From Sphagnum magellanicum (lineage: Eukaryota > Streptophyta > Sphagnopsida > Sphagnales > Sphagnaceae), in the NCBI GenBank assembly GCA_021904315.1, contig CM038916.1:310001-374000 (forward strand): a stretch of 64,000 nucleotides of DNA. Direction: 5' to 3'. Under the pieces are notes generated by a model. It had not been told where the DNA came from and did not search any database. It worked only from the letters and a program-made list of their open reading frames with translations. Numbering within the stretch: the stretch's first letter is position 1; every line of letters starts with the position of its first letter. The translations under genes were made by a program, and so were the position numbers. Positions 46,057 to 58,817 of the stretch are shown piece by piece.

Positions 46057-49000
46057 TTACAAATTCCATAATGGCTCAGAGATGGATGTAAGACCAACTC
46101 CACCACTTGTTGTTCCTGGCTTATGTAGAGTTTGCTTCTCATGCAACTTCTGCATTTTCTGCCTTTGACACTGCTGTTTCATCACCTTCTTTTCCCCCTG
46201 ACCTTGTGGGTCCTTAAAGGTTTGCCGTTCTGTGTACTCACCACCAAAGCTTCTGGAACCTGACTCCTTTATCCTAGGGAAGGAGTTGCTCAATTGCCCT
46301 GCTTTTTCACTCTTGCTCCTAGCTCTGCTTCTATTCAATCGTTTCTCCTTTAGTAGGATGACTCGTGGGTGGAAGTCGTTGGACTGCTCTACCATCTCCT
46401 CCTCACTCCTAAGTCTGCTACAGCTTGCTCTCGGGGTCCCTTGGCTCTTGGTATACTCAGCCTCTTGCATCCTGGCAAAGGGATATGCAATTTCTTGTTG
46501 AGTAATGATCAAGGACTGTTGATGCTTCTGTCTAGGGCGAAGATCATGGTCATTATGTGAAGAAAACATCATTTGTCCAGTGCTTGAGTTCTCTACTGCC
46601 ATACCCTTGAGCTTCATGTCTTTCAAGACACTTGTTGTGGAGAGGTGTGCAGAGTAGTTGCCAACTACTAACCTTGCAATTGATGAGTCATTGGTGTTGA
46701 GGGTCGGTGGTCTTCCCAGGAGGCTGATTTGAAGCTCAACAGGACAGTTGAGCACCATTTGAAGAGCATGGCAAATTTGACTTCTGGATCTCTCAGCCTT
46801 CAGTTTGTGATGTAGCTGCTGAAACTCCAATTGTGTGATTGCATGAGTGTCATCTGCAAAAACAAAACCGCAAACCCACACCAAAATCTCCTCTTGTATA
46901 TAAAGATCCACCTTTCTGAAAATACTTTTTTTTCCTTTGAGTAAAAAGCATGGCATTGTCTTCAATGATGGAAATCACTGAAGAGGAATAGGAATTCCTG
47001 AAGAGAATGAGACTCAGACCAATCAGTAAAGAGAAGAATATTGGAAGAAAAGAATCATACCATTGGCAATGCTGATAGCAAGTAAGTTGCCATGATTCAG
47101 CAGAAACTGTTGCATTGAATCTGAATGGATCAATTGAAGGACTTGATTCCAAATGCCCTTCAATTTCTGACGGTGAAGCCTTTGGAATCCACTGGAATAT
47201 ACAGGCTTGGATGAATCAGACATGCACAATAATACATCATTGGTGGCTGGCATATCATCTGCTCCCACCCAATGCTTCTGCTGTTGCAGCCACCAATCTG
47301 ATGATCGAGGCTTGCTCCAGTAGACATTATCCAATGGCAACTCAGCAGGGTGCACCTTGGCATCTGCTTGAATGCCCAATGGATGACTTCTGCTCGTCCT
47401 CTTCCTCCTCTTTCTCTCCATGCACATGGCAAGAGTTGGCACTGATGTGGATATAGTTGATTGTTGAGAGATGTTAAACTTCTGACTAGCTGAGAGTTGT
47501 TCATCCTTGGTTTGGAGTCCCCTTGATTGCAATGATTCTTGAGCTGTCTCCTCTTTGCCAAATCCAGCCTTGAATGAAGAAAGACGGCTTATCTGCTGGG
47601 TACTAGTGTTTGCAGAGGAGGGTAGGAAGCAGTGATCGGGTGCAAATTGCAATAGTGCAGCTGTTAACCATGTGGGTCGATCACCTGAGACTCGTAGCTG
47701 CTTTTCTGCCTCTGACAACACCTTCAGTGCTTGACGAAGCCGTTGTAGTTCTTCCTTTCTTGCTGCAATTTTACACAACCTAATCAGATGTGGTTTGTGG
47801 ATGTTGAAACCCATTGGCAGCTGCTAACCCTGAAATTCTGGATGCTGGATTTCTCTGCTGACATCTTGTAAAATTGTAGCAAATCAACTTCTCCATATTT
47901 CTGGGGACACTCAATTCTCTCATAATTTCTATCTGTTGTTTTTTTTGTCTTCACAAGCACCTCTTTGTCAAGTGTAATCCTCAAAATGCCAAAAAAGACC
48001 ACAAGGACTTCATAAAAGTATTGCACTTACGAAAATCTCTTTTGAAAAAACCATCTTCACGGATTTCACACTGGTGCATGTTGAAGCTTCCAGCAAGAAG
48101 GTTGGTTATGAGTGATGCCAATTGTGACACCAAGGACAAAGGATCCACGCCTAAATCCAAAACCTGCCGCATCTGTCTTACAGTGTGCACTGTATCGGCA
48201 GAGAGTGCCACATCCAGTAAATCTAATAGCTTGTTCTCTGGAATCAATCCTACCTGCAAATTGAATGGTGAAAAATAAATACACCATTGTCATCACTACT
48301 TTAGAAAACCCGTGCTAAATGAAAATACTTTAAAAGCACTAATCACCTCTTTTAGCTACTAATTGAGGAAATACTTGAACAGATACCACATTCTCTACTA
48401 CTGGTATACATATATCATTAAACAATTTTGTACGCATAAAATTTGGATTAATTTGCCTCTGCTCTGCCAGACTTACAAGCTCTTGAACCATATCTGAGGA
48501 GATTGTTTTGTCCAAGAGACTGAGTTGATCCAGCAGCATCTCTGCATCACGAAGAGACCCATCTGCTCTTGATGCAATTGCTGCAAATGCATCGTTGTCA
48601 ACATTCAAGCTTTCCTTGAGCGCAAGTGATTGAAGACGTTTGATTATATCAGACTCCTTCAATTTGTTGAATGAGAATCTCTGACACCTGCAGGGCTGGT
48701 TTAATTGTCATTCCACAAAGAAAGGCAAGGGGATTAGGGTTTTGTTACCCAGAAATTTTTTATTTATTTTATTATATGTAAATTTCTTTTGTAATTGCCC
48801 CAAATTAGGGAATTAACCCTAAACCCTAGACCCTAAACTCATGACAAAAGAAGGAACTTGTATCACAGTCAATAGGTAGCTGCAGGGTGTCCCTGCCACT
48901 CGCACAATCCCCACAGTGATTAGCCACCCGTTAAGAAGTACAAAATTTCTATTTTCTCCGGACAACACTTTAGCAGGTCAAAAAAAGAGTAAGAAAAAAA

Positions 49001-52000
49001 TTTGGGTCTATAGTTGGTTGTAAATGGAGCAACCTGGTTTAGGGTTTTGGGACCCAGTGTGAACTTGATGGTTGCAGATTTCTACAATGTAGCCACAGAT
49101 GTGAAGAAGAAAAACAATTAGATGCAAGGAAGAAAAACAACCAAATGTGAGGAAGCAGAAAAACAACCAAATGTGAGGAAGAAGAAAAACGACCAGATGT
49201 GTGGACGAACCAGATGCAAGGAAGAAAAACAAGAAGATGTGAGGAAGAAGACAAACAGCCAGATGTGAAGAAGAAAAACACTGGATCTGAGGAAGAAAAT
49301 AACAAGATCTGAGGAAGAAAAAAACCAGCCAGATGTGAGGAACATAAACAAACCAGATGTGAGGAATAAAACACTGGATGTGACGGGAAAAACGGCATGT
49401 GAGGAAGGAAGAAAAACAGAGGATGTGCAGAAGAAAAAGAACAATCAGATGCAAGGAAGAAAAGCCTATCAGAGGATGGGAGAAGAAAGGGAAAGAAAAA
49501 GCATGAAAAGGGATGCGTTGGTGTGTGATACCTGGAAGTGACAGTCAAAGGAAGTTGATCGGATTCAGTAGTAATGAGAATGAAAACAAGATAGGCAGGA
49601 GGTTCTTCCAAGAGTGTGAGAAATGCATTCCAAATCTGACTACTCAAGAGATGGCAGCCTTCAACAATCAACACTTTGTAGCGGTGGCGGTGGTGGCAGC
49701 AGCAACAGGAATTTGGAGAAGAAGAAAAACTAGAAGGTGATGACAAGTTTCTTTGCCTCATCAGCATGGATTGCTGCAGCATATGTTGCAGATCCATGTT
49801 ACTTGCAACAGCAGCATCTATTTCCTTCACATCATCAGCATCATCATCAGAAGAACAAGAGTCTTCTTCTTTATCATCATCATCATCTTTCTGACAAGCT
49901 CTGGCTGCACATTCTTGAAAAGAATTTCTTCTACAGTTTCCACATTCTTGTGATTCCACCTCTGAGGTGGCAACAACACTACAACTGATGGCAGCAGCAA
50001 AGATTCTTGCTGCTGTGGTCTTTCCAGTTCCTCTTGGCCCTGTGAAGAGATAAGCAGGTGCAATCTTGTGTTTGCGAATTGCCATAGTCAAGGATTTCAC
50101 CACCATGGTGTGACCCATGAGCTCATTGAAGCTTTTGGGTCTGTATTTCTGGCTTAAAGTTCTGCACTGCGCAAGAAGTTTCTGCTCATCTTCAGAAGCT
50201 TGAGCCATTCTTGTGTGCATCATCATCATCATCTTTGGCTCCTTCAATTGCTGCAACGATGATTCACCACATCGAGCTTTCTGTTGTTTGTTTTTCATGC
50301 CATGTTTGTCTGAATGTAACAAGCTCTGGTTTGCATGTAACTGCTCTCGAGCAGCAGCATGAGACAACACAATGCCATGATTGGGTTCCGAAGGTTTCAA
50401 AGCAAACCTCATGGAACTGTTGCTGCTGCTGCTGCCATGGCCAGAGTCATCATCATCATCTTCTTTTCTCATCAAGAAGGGGAAGGGAGGACTGACTTCT
50501 GGTGAATCAGAAGAAGAGATCATTGTTGTTGAGTCTGTTGCTGCTGTTGCTACATTTTGTTGATTGTTGTATTGATCTTGCGGCGATGCGGCTGCAGAAA
50601 CCAATTCTGATCCGTTCCTTGAGCTTTGCTGCTGCATTGACACTAGTGTCATCATCACCTTTCTCTTTGTTCTTCTTGCAGGTTCCTTCAGCAGTCCTGC
50701 AGGTGGATCCGTCACTGGATCAGGACCTCCTGGCTTCTTCTTCCACGCTCGCTCTCCTTCATGGAAGTTAGACTTCTTTGACACAAGCTGCTGCTGCTGC
50801 TGCCGATGATGGTGATCGTGATTCCATGGCAGTCTTCTTCCATAACCCTGTAGCAAAGGCTCCAGTTCCTTGTACACAACAAGCTTGCGTGGAAGCTCAG
50901 GTCGTTGTTGTTGTTGATGTTGTTGGTCTTCGTCGCCCCTGTTTTGTTGTGAACTTTTCTGACAAGCTCTCACTTCTTGTCGTTCTTCTGCTTCTTCTTC
51001 TCGCGAATCAATGCGAGTCTCCTTGATCTGCATTGCTGCTTCTGGTTTCCTAAGATTACTGGTGTGACGAACCGCCTTGAACCTTCTCGTTGTTGTTTTC
51101 GAACTTGATCGCTGTGTGCGGAGGAGGATTGGAACGTGACCGGAGTGGGTGTTACCTTCACGGTGTCGTGAAGACGATGGCGCACGACGCAGGCTTCTGG
51201 TCGACATTGTCTCTCTCCTCTCTGCTGGACTGAGCTCGTCGTCGTCGTCGTCCTGCTGCTGCTGCTCCTCCTCCTCCTGCTGCTCCTCTTCGGTTTGAAA
51301 TCTGCTCTCACCGAGATCATTGCCCTGCAAGCCTTGATTCCTCCGGTAATTCGACAACAGACAAGCACGATTTCTGGAATTCTCGCAAACAAACTCTTTC
51401 GTGAGCTTCGAGTCTCTTGTTGCAGCAGCAGCAGCATCCGCTTGACATTCTTCTTCTTCTTCGTCTTCTTCACGTACAGAGGTAGACTTAGCTTTCTCTG
51501 TATCCATCCATTTCCTCCCACTTGCTCGATTGTGGCTGCTGCTTCTTCTTCTTGCGTCTCTGTTCTTCCCCTGAACCGGTGCCATTGAATCTCTTCTTCT
51601 TCTTCCTAATCCATCGCCCCACGATTCCTTCTGCGCCGATGAATCTCTTCTATTCCTTGATCCATTACTCCACGGTTCCTTCTGCGCCGATGAATCTCTT
51701 CTATTTCTTGATCCATTGCTCCACGATTCCTTCTTCACTGCCTTGCTCGAACAGTTCTCATCCCGAGCTCCACCGACGTCTCTTGAATCGTCACCGTCAT
51801 CGAGCCCGAGTCCCCGAGACAAAAAGGAGGAGGAGGAGACCAAGGGATTAGTGGTGATGGCGACGGGGTCCTGAAAGGACTTAGCTTTCTGGAGAGCTCT
51901 AAGCTCTCTCGTGAACTGGAGATGATACACTAATCGCGGCCTCTGCACCTGGTTACGGATCCGGATCGAATTACTCAAGCGCCAAGACTCGGAATGAGAG

Positions 52001-52044
52001 GAAGTCGTATGATCCGTCTTGACGACTCCGAGACCACGCGACAT
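46057..52044 (-). CDS. STI: STICHEL-like protein, DNA polymerase III gamma/tau-type AAA+ module (5 exons, ~1481 aa)
   Basis: Exons 52044-49532, 48687-48477, 48253-48031, 47762-47061 and 46853-46057 join in phase into about 1481 codons. Arabidopsis STICHEL regulates trichome branching; the family carries a clamp-loader-like AAA+ module whose biochemical role is unclear. Seen here: an N-terminal FTRELRALQKAKSFQDP block like STICHEL relatives; Walker A GPRGTGKT (about residue 668); a Cys-rich zinc-like segment (CGNCRRNSFQECAARAC); SRC arginine-finger motif at the exon 1/2 join; and DGSLRDAEMLLDQLSLL, ALKVLSEAEKQLRVSGDRP and VELQISLLG downstream. The Walker B site reads VLIVEGCHLL instead of a DE pair, so ATP hydrolysis is doubtful. 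The start at 52044 (MSRGLG) matches the family; upstream ATGs at 52107 and 52140 share the frame. Low-complexity Gln, Ser and Asp runs are frequent. It converges with the MOM1-like gene. Confidence 0.88.
48688..49531 (-). other. first intron of the STICHEL-like gene with a minisatellite
   Basis: From 49095 to about 49460 the plus strand repeats a 20-30 bp motif (CAGATGTGAGGAAGAA then AAAC) some fifteen times. The minus-strand frame of exon 1 stays open through it to 49039, about 164 codons of a Ser-, Phe- and Leu-rich peptide. Splicing at 49531 (GT) is supported because it restores family homology. The part from 48700 to 49000 contains TAAACCCTA-type motifs. Confidence 0.8.
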
Positions 52045-52443
52045 AGTCTGATGAGGAGCTTTAATTCGAAGCCTCCTCCGCCTCATCCTCCTCCTGCTGC
52101 TGCTCATATGTAATAATGCAAAGCAAAAAACAATAAACACTCTTCAAACCTTTTTGCACAGCCTCCTCTTCCTCCTCCTTCTGCTCCTCCACCTGCTGCT
52201 GATAATAAGAATAATCCTGATACAAAGCAACAAAAAAAAAAAGCTCTCCACCTTCAGGACAAGCGTTTCTTCACCTTCTTCGACGCGACAAACAAACAAA
52301 GAAACAGACAGACATGGTTTCTTCACCGTCTTCGTCGCGACAAGGACGTTGCAAAACCAACACAACGCGAGAATAGTAGTGCGCTGCGCTTTCTCTCTCT
52401 CTCTCTCTCTCTCGCTCTCTCTGTGCGCCAGCGTTCTTTTCGC
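52045..52443 (-). promoter_or_regulatory. probable 5' leader and promoter region of the STICHEL-like gene
   Basis: A pyrimidine-rich region with a (TC)n microsatellite at 52391-52413, a common feature of plant leaders and core promoters. The transcription start was not determined. Confidence 0.4.
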
Positions 52444-53375
52444 TGGCTATTCATAGCCAGAAAGCTACTTGAAAAAATTAAAAGTGCTAAAATCACCTGG
52501 TATTTGAGATTTTCAATAGCCACAATTCGATCAAATTTTAAGAAAACTCGCCAGATCTCTATGCATGGTTCAATGCTGGCTATATATCGCCAAAAAGCTA
52601 CATGAAAAAATTAAAAGTGCTAAAATCATGTGGTATTTGAGATTTTTACTAGCCATAATTCGATCCAAATTTTAAGAAAACTCACCAGATCTCTATGCAT
52701 GTTTCAATGCTGGTTATATATCGCCCAGAAAACTATATGAAAAAATTAAAAGTGCTAAAATCAAGTGATGTTTGAGATTTTCAATAGCCATAATTCGATC
52801 AAAATTTCAGAAAACTTGCCAGATCTCCATACATGGTTCAATGCTGGCTATATATCGCCAAAAAGCTATATGAAAAAAAATAAAATTAAAAGTGCTAAAA
52901 TCAAGTGGTATTTGAGATTTTCTATAGCCATAATTCGATCAAAATTGAAGAAAAATCACCAGATTTCTTTACATGGTTCAATGCTGGCTATGTATTGCCA
53001 AAAAGCTATATGAAAAAATTCAAAGTGCTAAAATCAAGTGATGTTTGAGATTTTCAATAGCCATAATTCCATCAAAATTTCAGAAAACTTGCCAGAATTC
53101 TATATATACTGCCAAAAAGCTATATGAAAAATTAAAAGTGCTAAAATCAAGTGTTATTTGAGATTTTTCATTAGCCATAATTCGATCAAAATTTAAGAAA
53201 ATCGCCAAAATTCTATACATGGTTCAAAAGATGGCTATATATTGCCAAAAAGCTATATGAAAAATTAAAAGTGCTAAAATCAAGTGGTATTTGAGGTTTT
53301 CAATAGCCATAATTCGATCCAAATTTAAGAAAAATTGCTAGATTTCTATACTTGGCTCAAGTGCCTAGCCAAACA
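52444..53375. repeat. seven-copy ~134-bp tandem array upstream of the STICHEL-like gene
   Basis: The landmark ATTAAAAGTGCTAAAATCA (one copy with TTCAAAG) starts near 52477, 52609, 52745, 52884, 53018, 53129 and 53262. Each copy includes TTTGAGATTTTCAATAGCC, ATAATTCGATC and GGCTATATATCGCCAAAAAG. Spacing is 111-139 bp. Small open frames across it are by-products. Confidence 0.9.
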
Positions 53376-55129
53376 AAAATTATAGAAAAATGTTTATATT
53401 TTTCGTACTTTCATAAATTTTAGCTTGTAGCCAAAGTTGGCTAAATCTTCTTGTGGATTGATGTCACTTTGGCTACATCCCAAAGTAGACCCCCCAAAAA
53501 AAAAAAACTACTCTCCACTTTGTTTGTCCGCAAAGTGTGTTTTTCTTTTTCAAATTTTGTGAAGAGGTAGGTCCTCGGCACAATCATCCACAAGAGGACT
53601 TAGCCAATTTTGGGTACAAGTCCCGGAGGAAAGTAGAAAAGTTTGGGAATTGTGCCATATTTCAGTGAATTATTTTGTGGTAAATTTTCGCCATTTTCAG
53701 TAAAATATTTTGAAAAAAATATTTTGTTGCAAATTCCCTTTTTTAAATCGCCAAAATATATATATATATGCCAAATTTTCCCATGACTGCCTATAACATG
53801 AAAGCTTGCTTAAGACTATTCTACTTTCATATTTTGAATATTGCCAAATTTGGCTAAATACTTTTACAGATGATTGCCACTTGAGCAACATCACAAAATT
53901 TGGGGGGAAAAACCCACTGGCTATAGTAGGACTGGCTGTCTAAATATGGCGATTTCAAATGTATTTCCTCATAATGTGACGACCTTTGGGCCATTTTTTC
54001 CAAAACATAAAGCCTTTGTATGTTTCCCACTGACTTTTTTTTTTTTTTTAAATTATTTATTTATTATTATTTTGCTGGGATGTGAAAGTTCACCAAAAAC
54101 AAAACATTGCTCGACATTTTTTTTGTTTTTTGGTGATGAAGTTTCGCCATTTTGGAAAATGAATATTGTGTCACAAATTCCCTTTTTTGAAAAATAATAA
54201 AATTGCCAATTTTTCTTTTAAAACTTTGCCATAACGGCCTACAACATGAAAGGGTGCTTAATGTTTTTCTACTTTCATATTTTTAATATTTATAAATCTG
54301 GCTAAATATTCTTATGGATGATTGTCACTTGAGTGATATCAAAAAATTCCTTCCCCCATTAATATTTATAAATTTGGCTAAATATTCTTATGGATGATTG
54401 CCATTTGAGTGATATCATAAAATTCCTTTTCCCCCCCCTCCAACAAAAAACTCCACTGATCAGGCAATGCTGTATTCTTATTTATTTTTGTCAATTTTAT
54501 GATGTTGCCAAAATGGCAATAATTCCATAGGAAAGATTTAACCAAATTTGGAAATAAATCAAATATGAAAATAAACAAGCAATACATGGTTCAGATCCCA
54601 TTTCAATTTTGGCAAAATTATGAGCCTCTAGTCCAAATACCCTAAAACAACGCCTAAAACCAACCAAAGAACCTAAAAAATCTACCAACACTAATTAAAA
54701 CTCAAGCTTCCCTTTTGAGATGAATATGAAAAAAATTCTGAAATTTTTTGGCTATAAACCAAATATGAAAATTAAAGAAAATTAAACCATCTTTTTTATA
54801 TTTTTGGATATGGATTGTACAAAGAAAGAAAGAAAAGAAAGAAAGAAGACAACCATTTTAAAGATATGGATATTTTTATTTTTATTTATTTCTAATTTCT
54901 AATCTTGAAAGTCAATTCATGTTCACATTTTCAAATTCTAAATTTCTCATTTTGGCAAAACTTCACCAAATCACCAGTAAAAAAAAAAAATCAGTTGGCT
55001 TTTTCTGCTTATAATTAAGTGAGCATTTTGGGGAATGTTCACAGGTTGTTATTATTGTGAACAAAACTATCGGTGAGTTCATTTCTTGAGAACTTCATGG
55101 GAACATTTCCTATTTTAAACTGTTGATGG
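53376..55129. repeat. spacer with copies of a GCCAAATTTGGCTAAAT-type dispersed repeat
   Basis: Related blocks (TTGGCTAAAT, then GATGATTGCCACTTGAG and ATCACAAAATT) occur near 53435, 53845, 54295 and 54372; the last two form a direct duplication about 77 bp apart. More distant copies lie at 13620 and 55915. AAAG microsatellites lie near 54823-54847. Confidence 0.65.
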
Positions 55130-55670
55130 TTTAAACCAGTGTTGGGTGGTTTCTTTTAATTTTTAAAGAATTGTTGGCTTGGGTTCTTTGAATATTGTAA
55201 ACTCAAAGAATTGTTATTTCGGTACTTTGAAAAAAAAAAACTCAATATCAAAAGAATAGTTGATTTTGATTCTTTTTTTAAAAAACTCAAAATGGAAAAA
55301 TTGTTGATTTGGTTCTTTGAAAAAAAAACTCAAAATCAAAGATTCATTAATTTTGGTTTTTTGGGAAAAAAAAAACTCAAAATCAAAAAAATCGCTGATT
55401 TTGATTCTTTGAAAAAAAAAAACTCAAAATCAATGAATCATTGATTTTGGTTCATTGAAAGAAAACCTCAAAACCAAAGGATCATCAGTTTTAGTGAAAG
55501 AATTGACAATTTTTTGACCCATTCTTCAACTTTTTCAGATTGTTAGAGAACCGCAATTATATGCCAGTATTGATTCTTTGATTTTTTAAATAATCAATAG
55601 GTAAAATATATATATATACCCAGCTTGATAACCGATGGGTATTTGTCCTTCATTTTAAAAACCCACCCAA
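55130..55670. repeat. GGTTCTTTGAAA-type minisatellite
   Basis: Repeats of about 50-60 bp composed of TTGATTTTGGTTCTTTGAAA, poly-A and AACTCAAAATCAA recur at least six times from 55195 to 55500. The unit resembles the repeats near 24830-25030 and 44500-44700. Confidence 0.7.
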
Positions 55671-57139
55671 CACTGGTTCAAACTTTGAACTTGTCGTAAA
55701 GGGGAGGCAAAAAACCATTACCCAAAGTGACTTCACTTATTTGTTGTTCCCAAAGCAAATGAAATAGTAGCATGAAACATGATTTTATTAATTTATTAAT
55801 TTATTCATTGATTTTATTTTATTTTTCAAATCACCAGCTTTTGTGATAAGATTTCAGTCCATAACCAAGAATATAGAAGGATTATTTTCTTTTTTTTATA
55901 AATTTTGTATGTAGTATATAGCCAAATTTGACTAAATTATTTTCTGAATGATCGCCACTTTGGCTACATCACAAAATCCTTAAAAGGAACCCCGATAGGG
56001 GGACCCGGGGTTCGGGGGAGGGAGGTGGGGTGGGTGAGGTGATTTACATCTGATAACTTGGGAAAGTGATGAGCTCTTTTAATATGAACTTTTGACACAT
56101 CCAACTATTACTCCACCGCAAGACTGAACTGAACTGAACTGAATTTCTGGAATAGCTTTGGTGGTGTGGTCGGATCTGGTGGGTCGGGTTTGGATCTATG
56201 CGTTTGTCACTTCCATGCATGTTTTGTTTTAACTATACAGTTTTATTTACTTATTTATTTAAAATGTGAACTTGCTTGTTTGTTTTGTTTGTTTTGTACT
56301 TTTAAAAAAAATTCTTTGTGTTGTTATTTTTGTATTCACTTTAGTTATTAATATTTTCCTCTGTACCAATAATGGCTTATTAACGATGCGTGAGTACAAC
56401 ACTGCAACACCGTGTGTTATGCATACTGTATTTATTTTCTTGGAATTTCTTGTTGTAAATGCAATTGCAACTAACGACATGATCAGACGGACGGCTGGCG
56501 GAGAAAGAGAGTGTCAATAATTCCCTCTGATGATTCAAAAAGCCATCAATATGGCTCATTAATCCTCGTTAATTGATTAAAAAATTTATGGATCTAAAGA
56601 ATGAATCAATCAATGAACAAAGGAACGTTTCAAAGAATATGACACAAATGATGTCAATGCGAACCTTACCGGTTAAGGTAACGCTTAACGCCATTGTTGG
56701 ATGCGATAGTCGATAGTCCATCTTCCTTTGGAAGTAGGTCCGCTTCTTACATATGAAAAGCTTGCTCGCACGAAGGAAAGTAAGTGGGTGTGAATGAAAC
56801 TAAATAAATTACGTACACATTTTTTTAATTATTAAAAAAGCCCCATTTGTTTTCAATCATCAAACGGGGTAAAATTTAATTATTTTTTTTGCCATTTTCT
56901 TCAAATCATTAATTTATTAGTTTCCATTATTATTTTTGGCCTTGCTCTTCAAATCATCAATTAAATAAGTTTTTCTTTCTTTTCCTCTTCATAATAATTT
57001 TTTTTCTTAACAATTATTATTATTATTATTGTTATTATTTTTAGGGGTTGTCTTGTATTCATGGCAGTATTTTCATTGGGCTTAGTTAACCAATAACTGA
57101 AGATGGGATATCAGAGTTTTTAGGCAAGCAAAAGAGATA
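55671..57139. other. spacer with a G-rich patch
   Basis: 55998-56035 has seven G runs (potential G-quadruplex). The rest is AT-rich with ATT microsatellites near 57013; small open frames (56166-56520) are not recognised. Confidence 0.55.
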
Positions 57140-58817
57140 ATAAGGGGTGTGTCACACTATGGCCTTGCTATTTACATGAAAAAAAAGTATCTTAAGGCAA
57201 AAGAAGAACTATGGTGAAATTAAAATATTTCACCATGCAAAAATATAATCTTTTTATAAAAAAAAAATCCTCTAAAAGAAACCAAAATCCTTCAAGATAT
57301 TCACAACTCTATAACTAATCTCAAGTTTCAACAGGAGCCAAAATATCATCTTTCAGAAATCTTGGCAACAAAATAGACCTACTACGACTACTACTACTAC
57401 TACCTAGGGGCCAAAATCCATTAAGCTAGTAATACTCTATAATGAGTCTAATAAACAAAACATCCTTGGCCTTGGGAGGCAAACCCAACAAAGAAGCTTC
57501 ATAATGGCAAGTCAGAGGCTACTATGAAAGAATTTAATGTACTCATAATCTCAGGTGAGGTGGGTTCAGAGTTAAGATGGGGTTTTCAGTTCAGTTTAGA
57601 AATAGTTTTCCCTTATGATTTTCATTAATTAGGTCACACTAAGTTACGTGTGCTTTGATTTCTGTGCAATGTTGTGCAGACTGTCAATCCAGATAGCAAT
57701 CTCCAAGAAGAGGAAATAGCCTATTGCACTTATATATATTATTAGACTCATTCTTCTTTCATTCTTCTTCTTCTTCATTTAATTACACTCTACATCGTAT
57801 TGTAGACTCAAAACCTACAGGGATAGTGATACTACTAGGCTACTCATAATAGTTGAGGTTAAAAATAGTTTAAGAGCTTACCCACCAGTACTTAGTATGT
57901 GACCGTGCAAACATATTTTTCACATCCAAGTTTAGTTACTTACTTTTTTTGTAACCACACCCATAAAACTGAAACTGGGTACTGCAAAAATGTGCGAACT
58001 ACTACTAATCGCAAACCACCACTCAACCACCACTCAATTATGTTTGGTCAATCAAAAACAGGGAGCAGCAGTCATATCATATTTATTACACTCTTCACTA
58101 GTAGGTGCACAGTCCCTCTTGCGCCTTTTACTAGCCTCAGCAAAGAGAGCACATATGCAGGAGCAAAACCATTTTCCTAAGATAAACCGGCATATTTGGA
58201 CTTTTCTTCATCTGATTTTAATGTGCAGGGTCACATATTGAGCACCCCTGGTGGTGCTCTAACACATCTGAATGGAACCACAACCACACCATGCATCCAT
58301 CCATCCATCCATTCATTCATTTCCAGCATGGTCAGGTCTGGGGCTGGGTCTGGTTCTTAAAGCCTGGCCCGGCAGTTGTAAGACTGACCACAAGACCCGT
58401 CCCAGAACGGGGCCAGTACATAAAGCCTAAGAGCATCTCCACCAGGGTACATTAAGACCTTGGCAATGGCTATTGCCATATGAACAGTTTTTGTTTGTTG
58501 GCCTTGCCTACCAAGCAAGGATATTGTGTTCAGATTCATTATAGAATATAGTAGCTTAAGGGATTTTGGCCCCTAGGTAATAATAGGTCTATTTTTATAT
58601 GAGAATTTTTTGAAATATGATATTTTGGCTAGTGTTGAAACTTGAGATTAGTTATAGAGTTACGATATCTTGAAAGATTTGGTTTCTCTTAGAGGGTTTT
58701 TTTTTAAGATTAGATTTTTGCATGGTGAAATAATTTAATTTGCATAATTCTTCTTTTGACTTAAGATATTTTTTAATGTAAATGGCAAGGCCACAATGTG
58801 ACACACCCCTTGTTACA
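57140..58817. mobile_element. non-autonomous inverted-repeat element (~1.68 kb)
   Basis: The segment 57140-57500 returns as a reverse complement at about 58470-58817: AAGGGGTGTGTCACA (57142) mirrors TGTGACACACCCCTTG (58797), and CCTAGGGGCCAAAATCC (57403) mirrors GGATTTTGGCCCCTAGG (58560). The interior shows no transposase. Part of it (57888-58100) is repeated directly at 59763-59945. This is MITE or foldback-like; superfamily unknown. Confidence 0.75.

Noticed and set aside
49039-49531. Ser/Phe-rich tail as a genuine C-terminal domain of the STICHEL-like protein
   Set aside because: Family homology resumes only when this stretch is spliced out; treated as an intron that could be retained.
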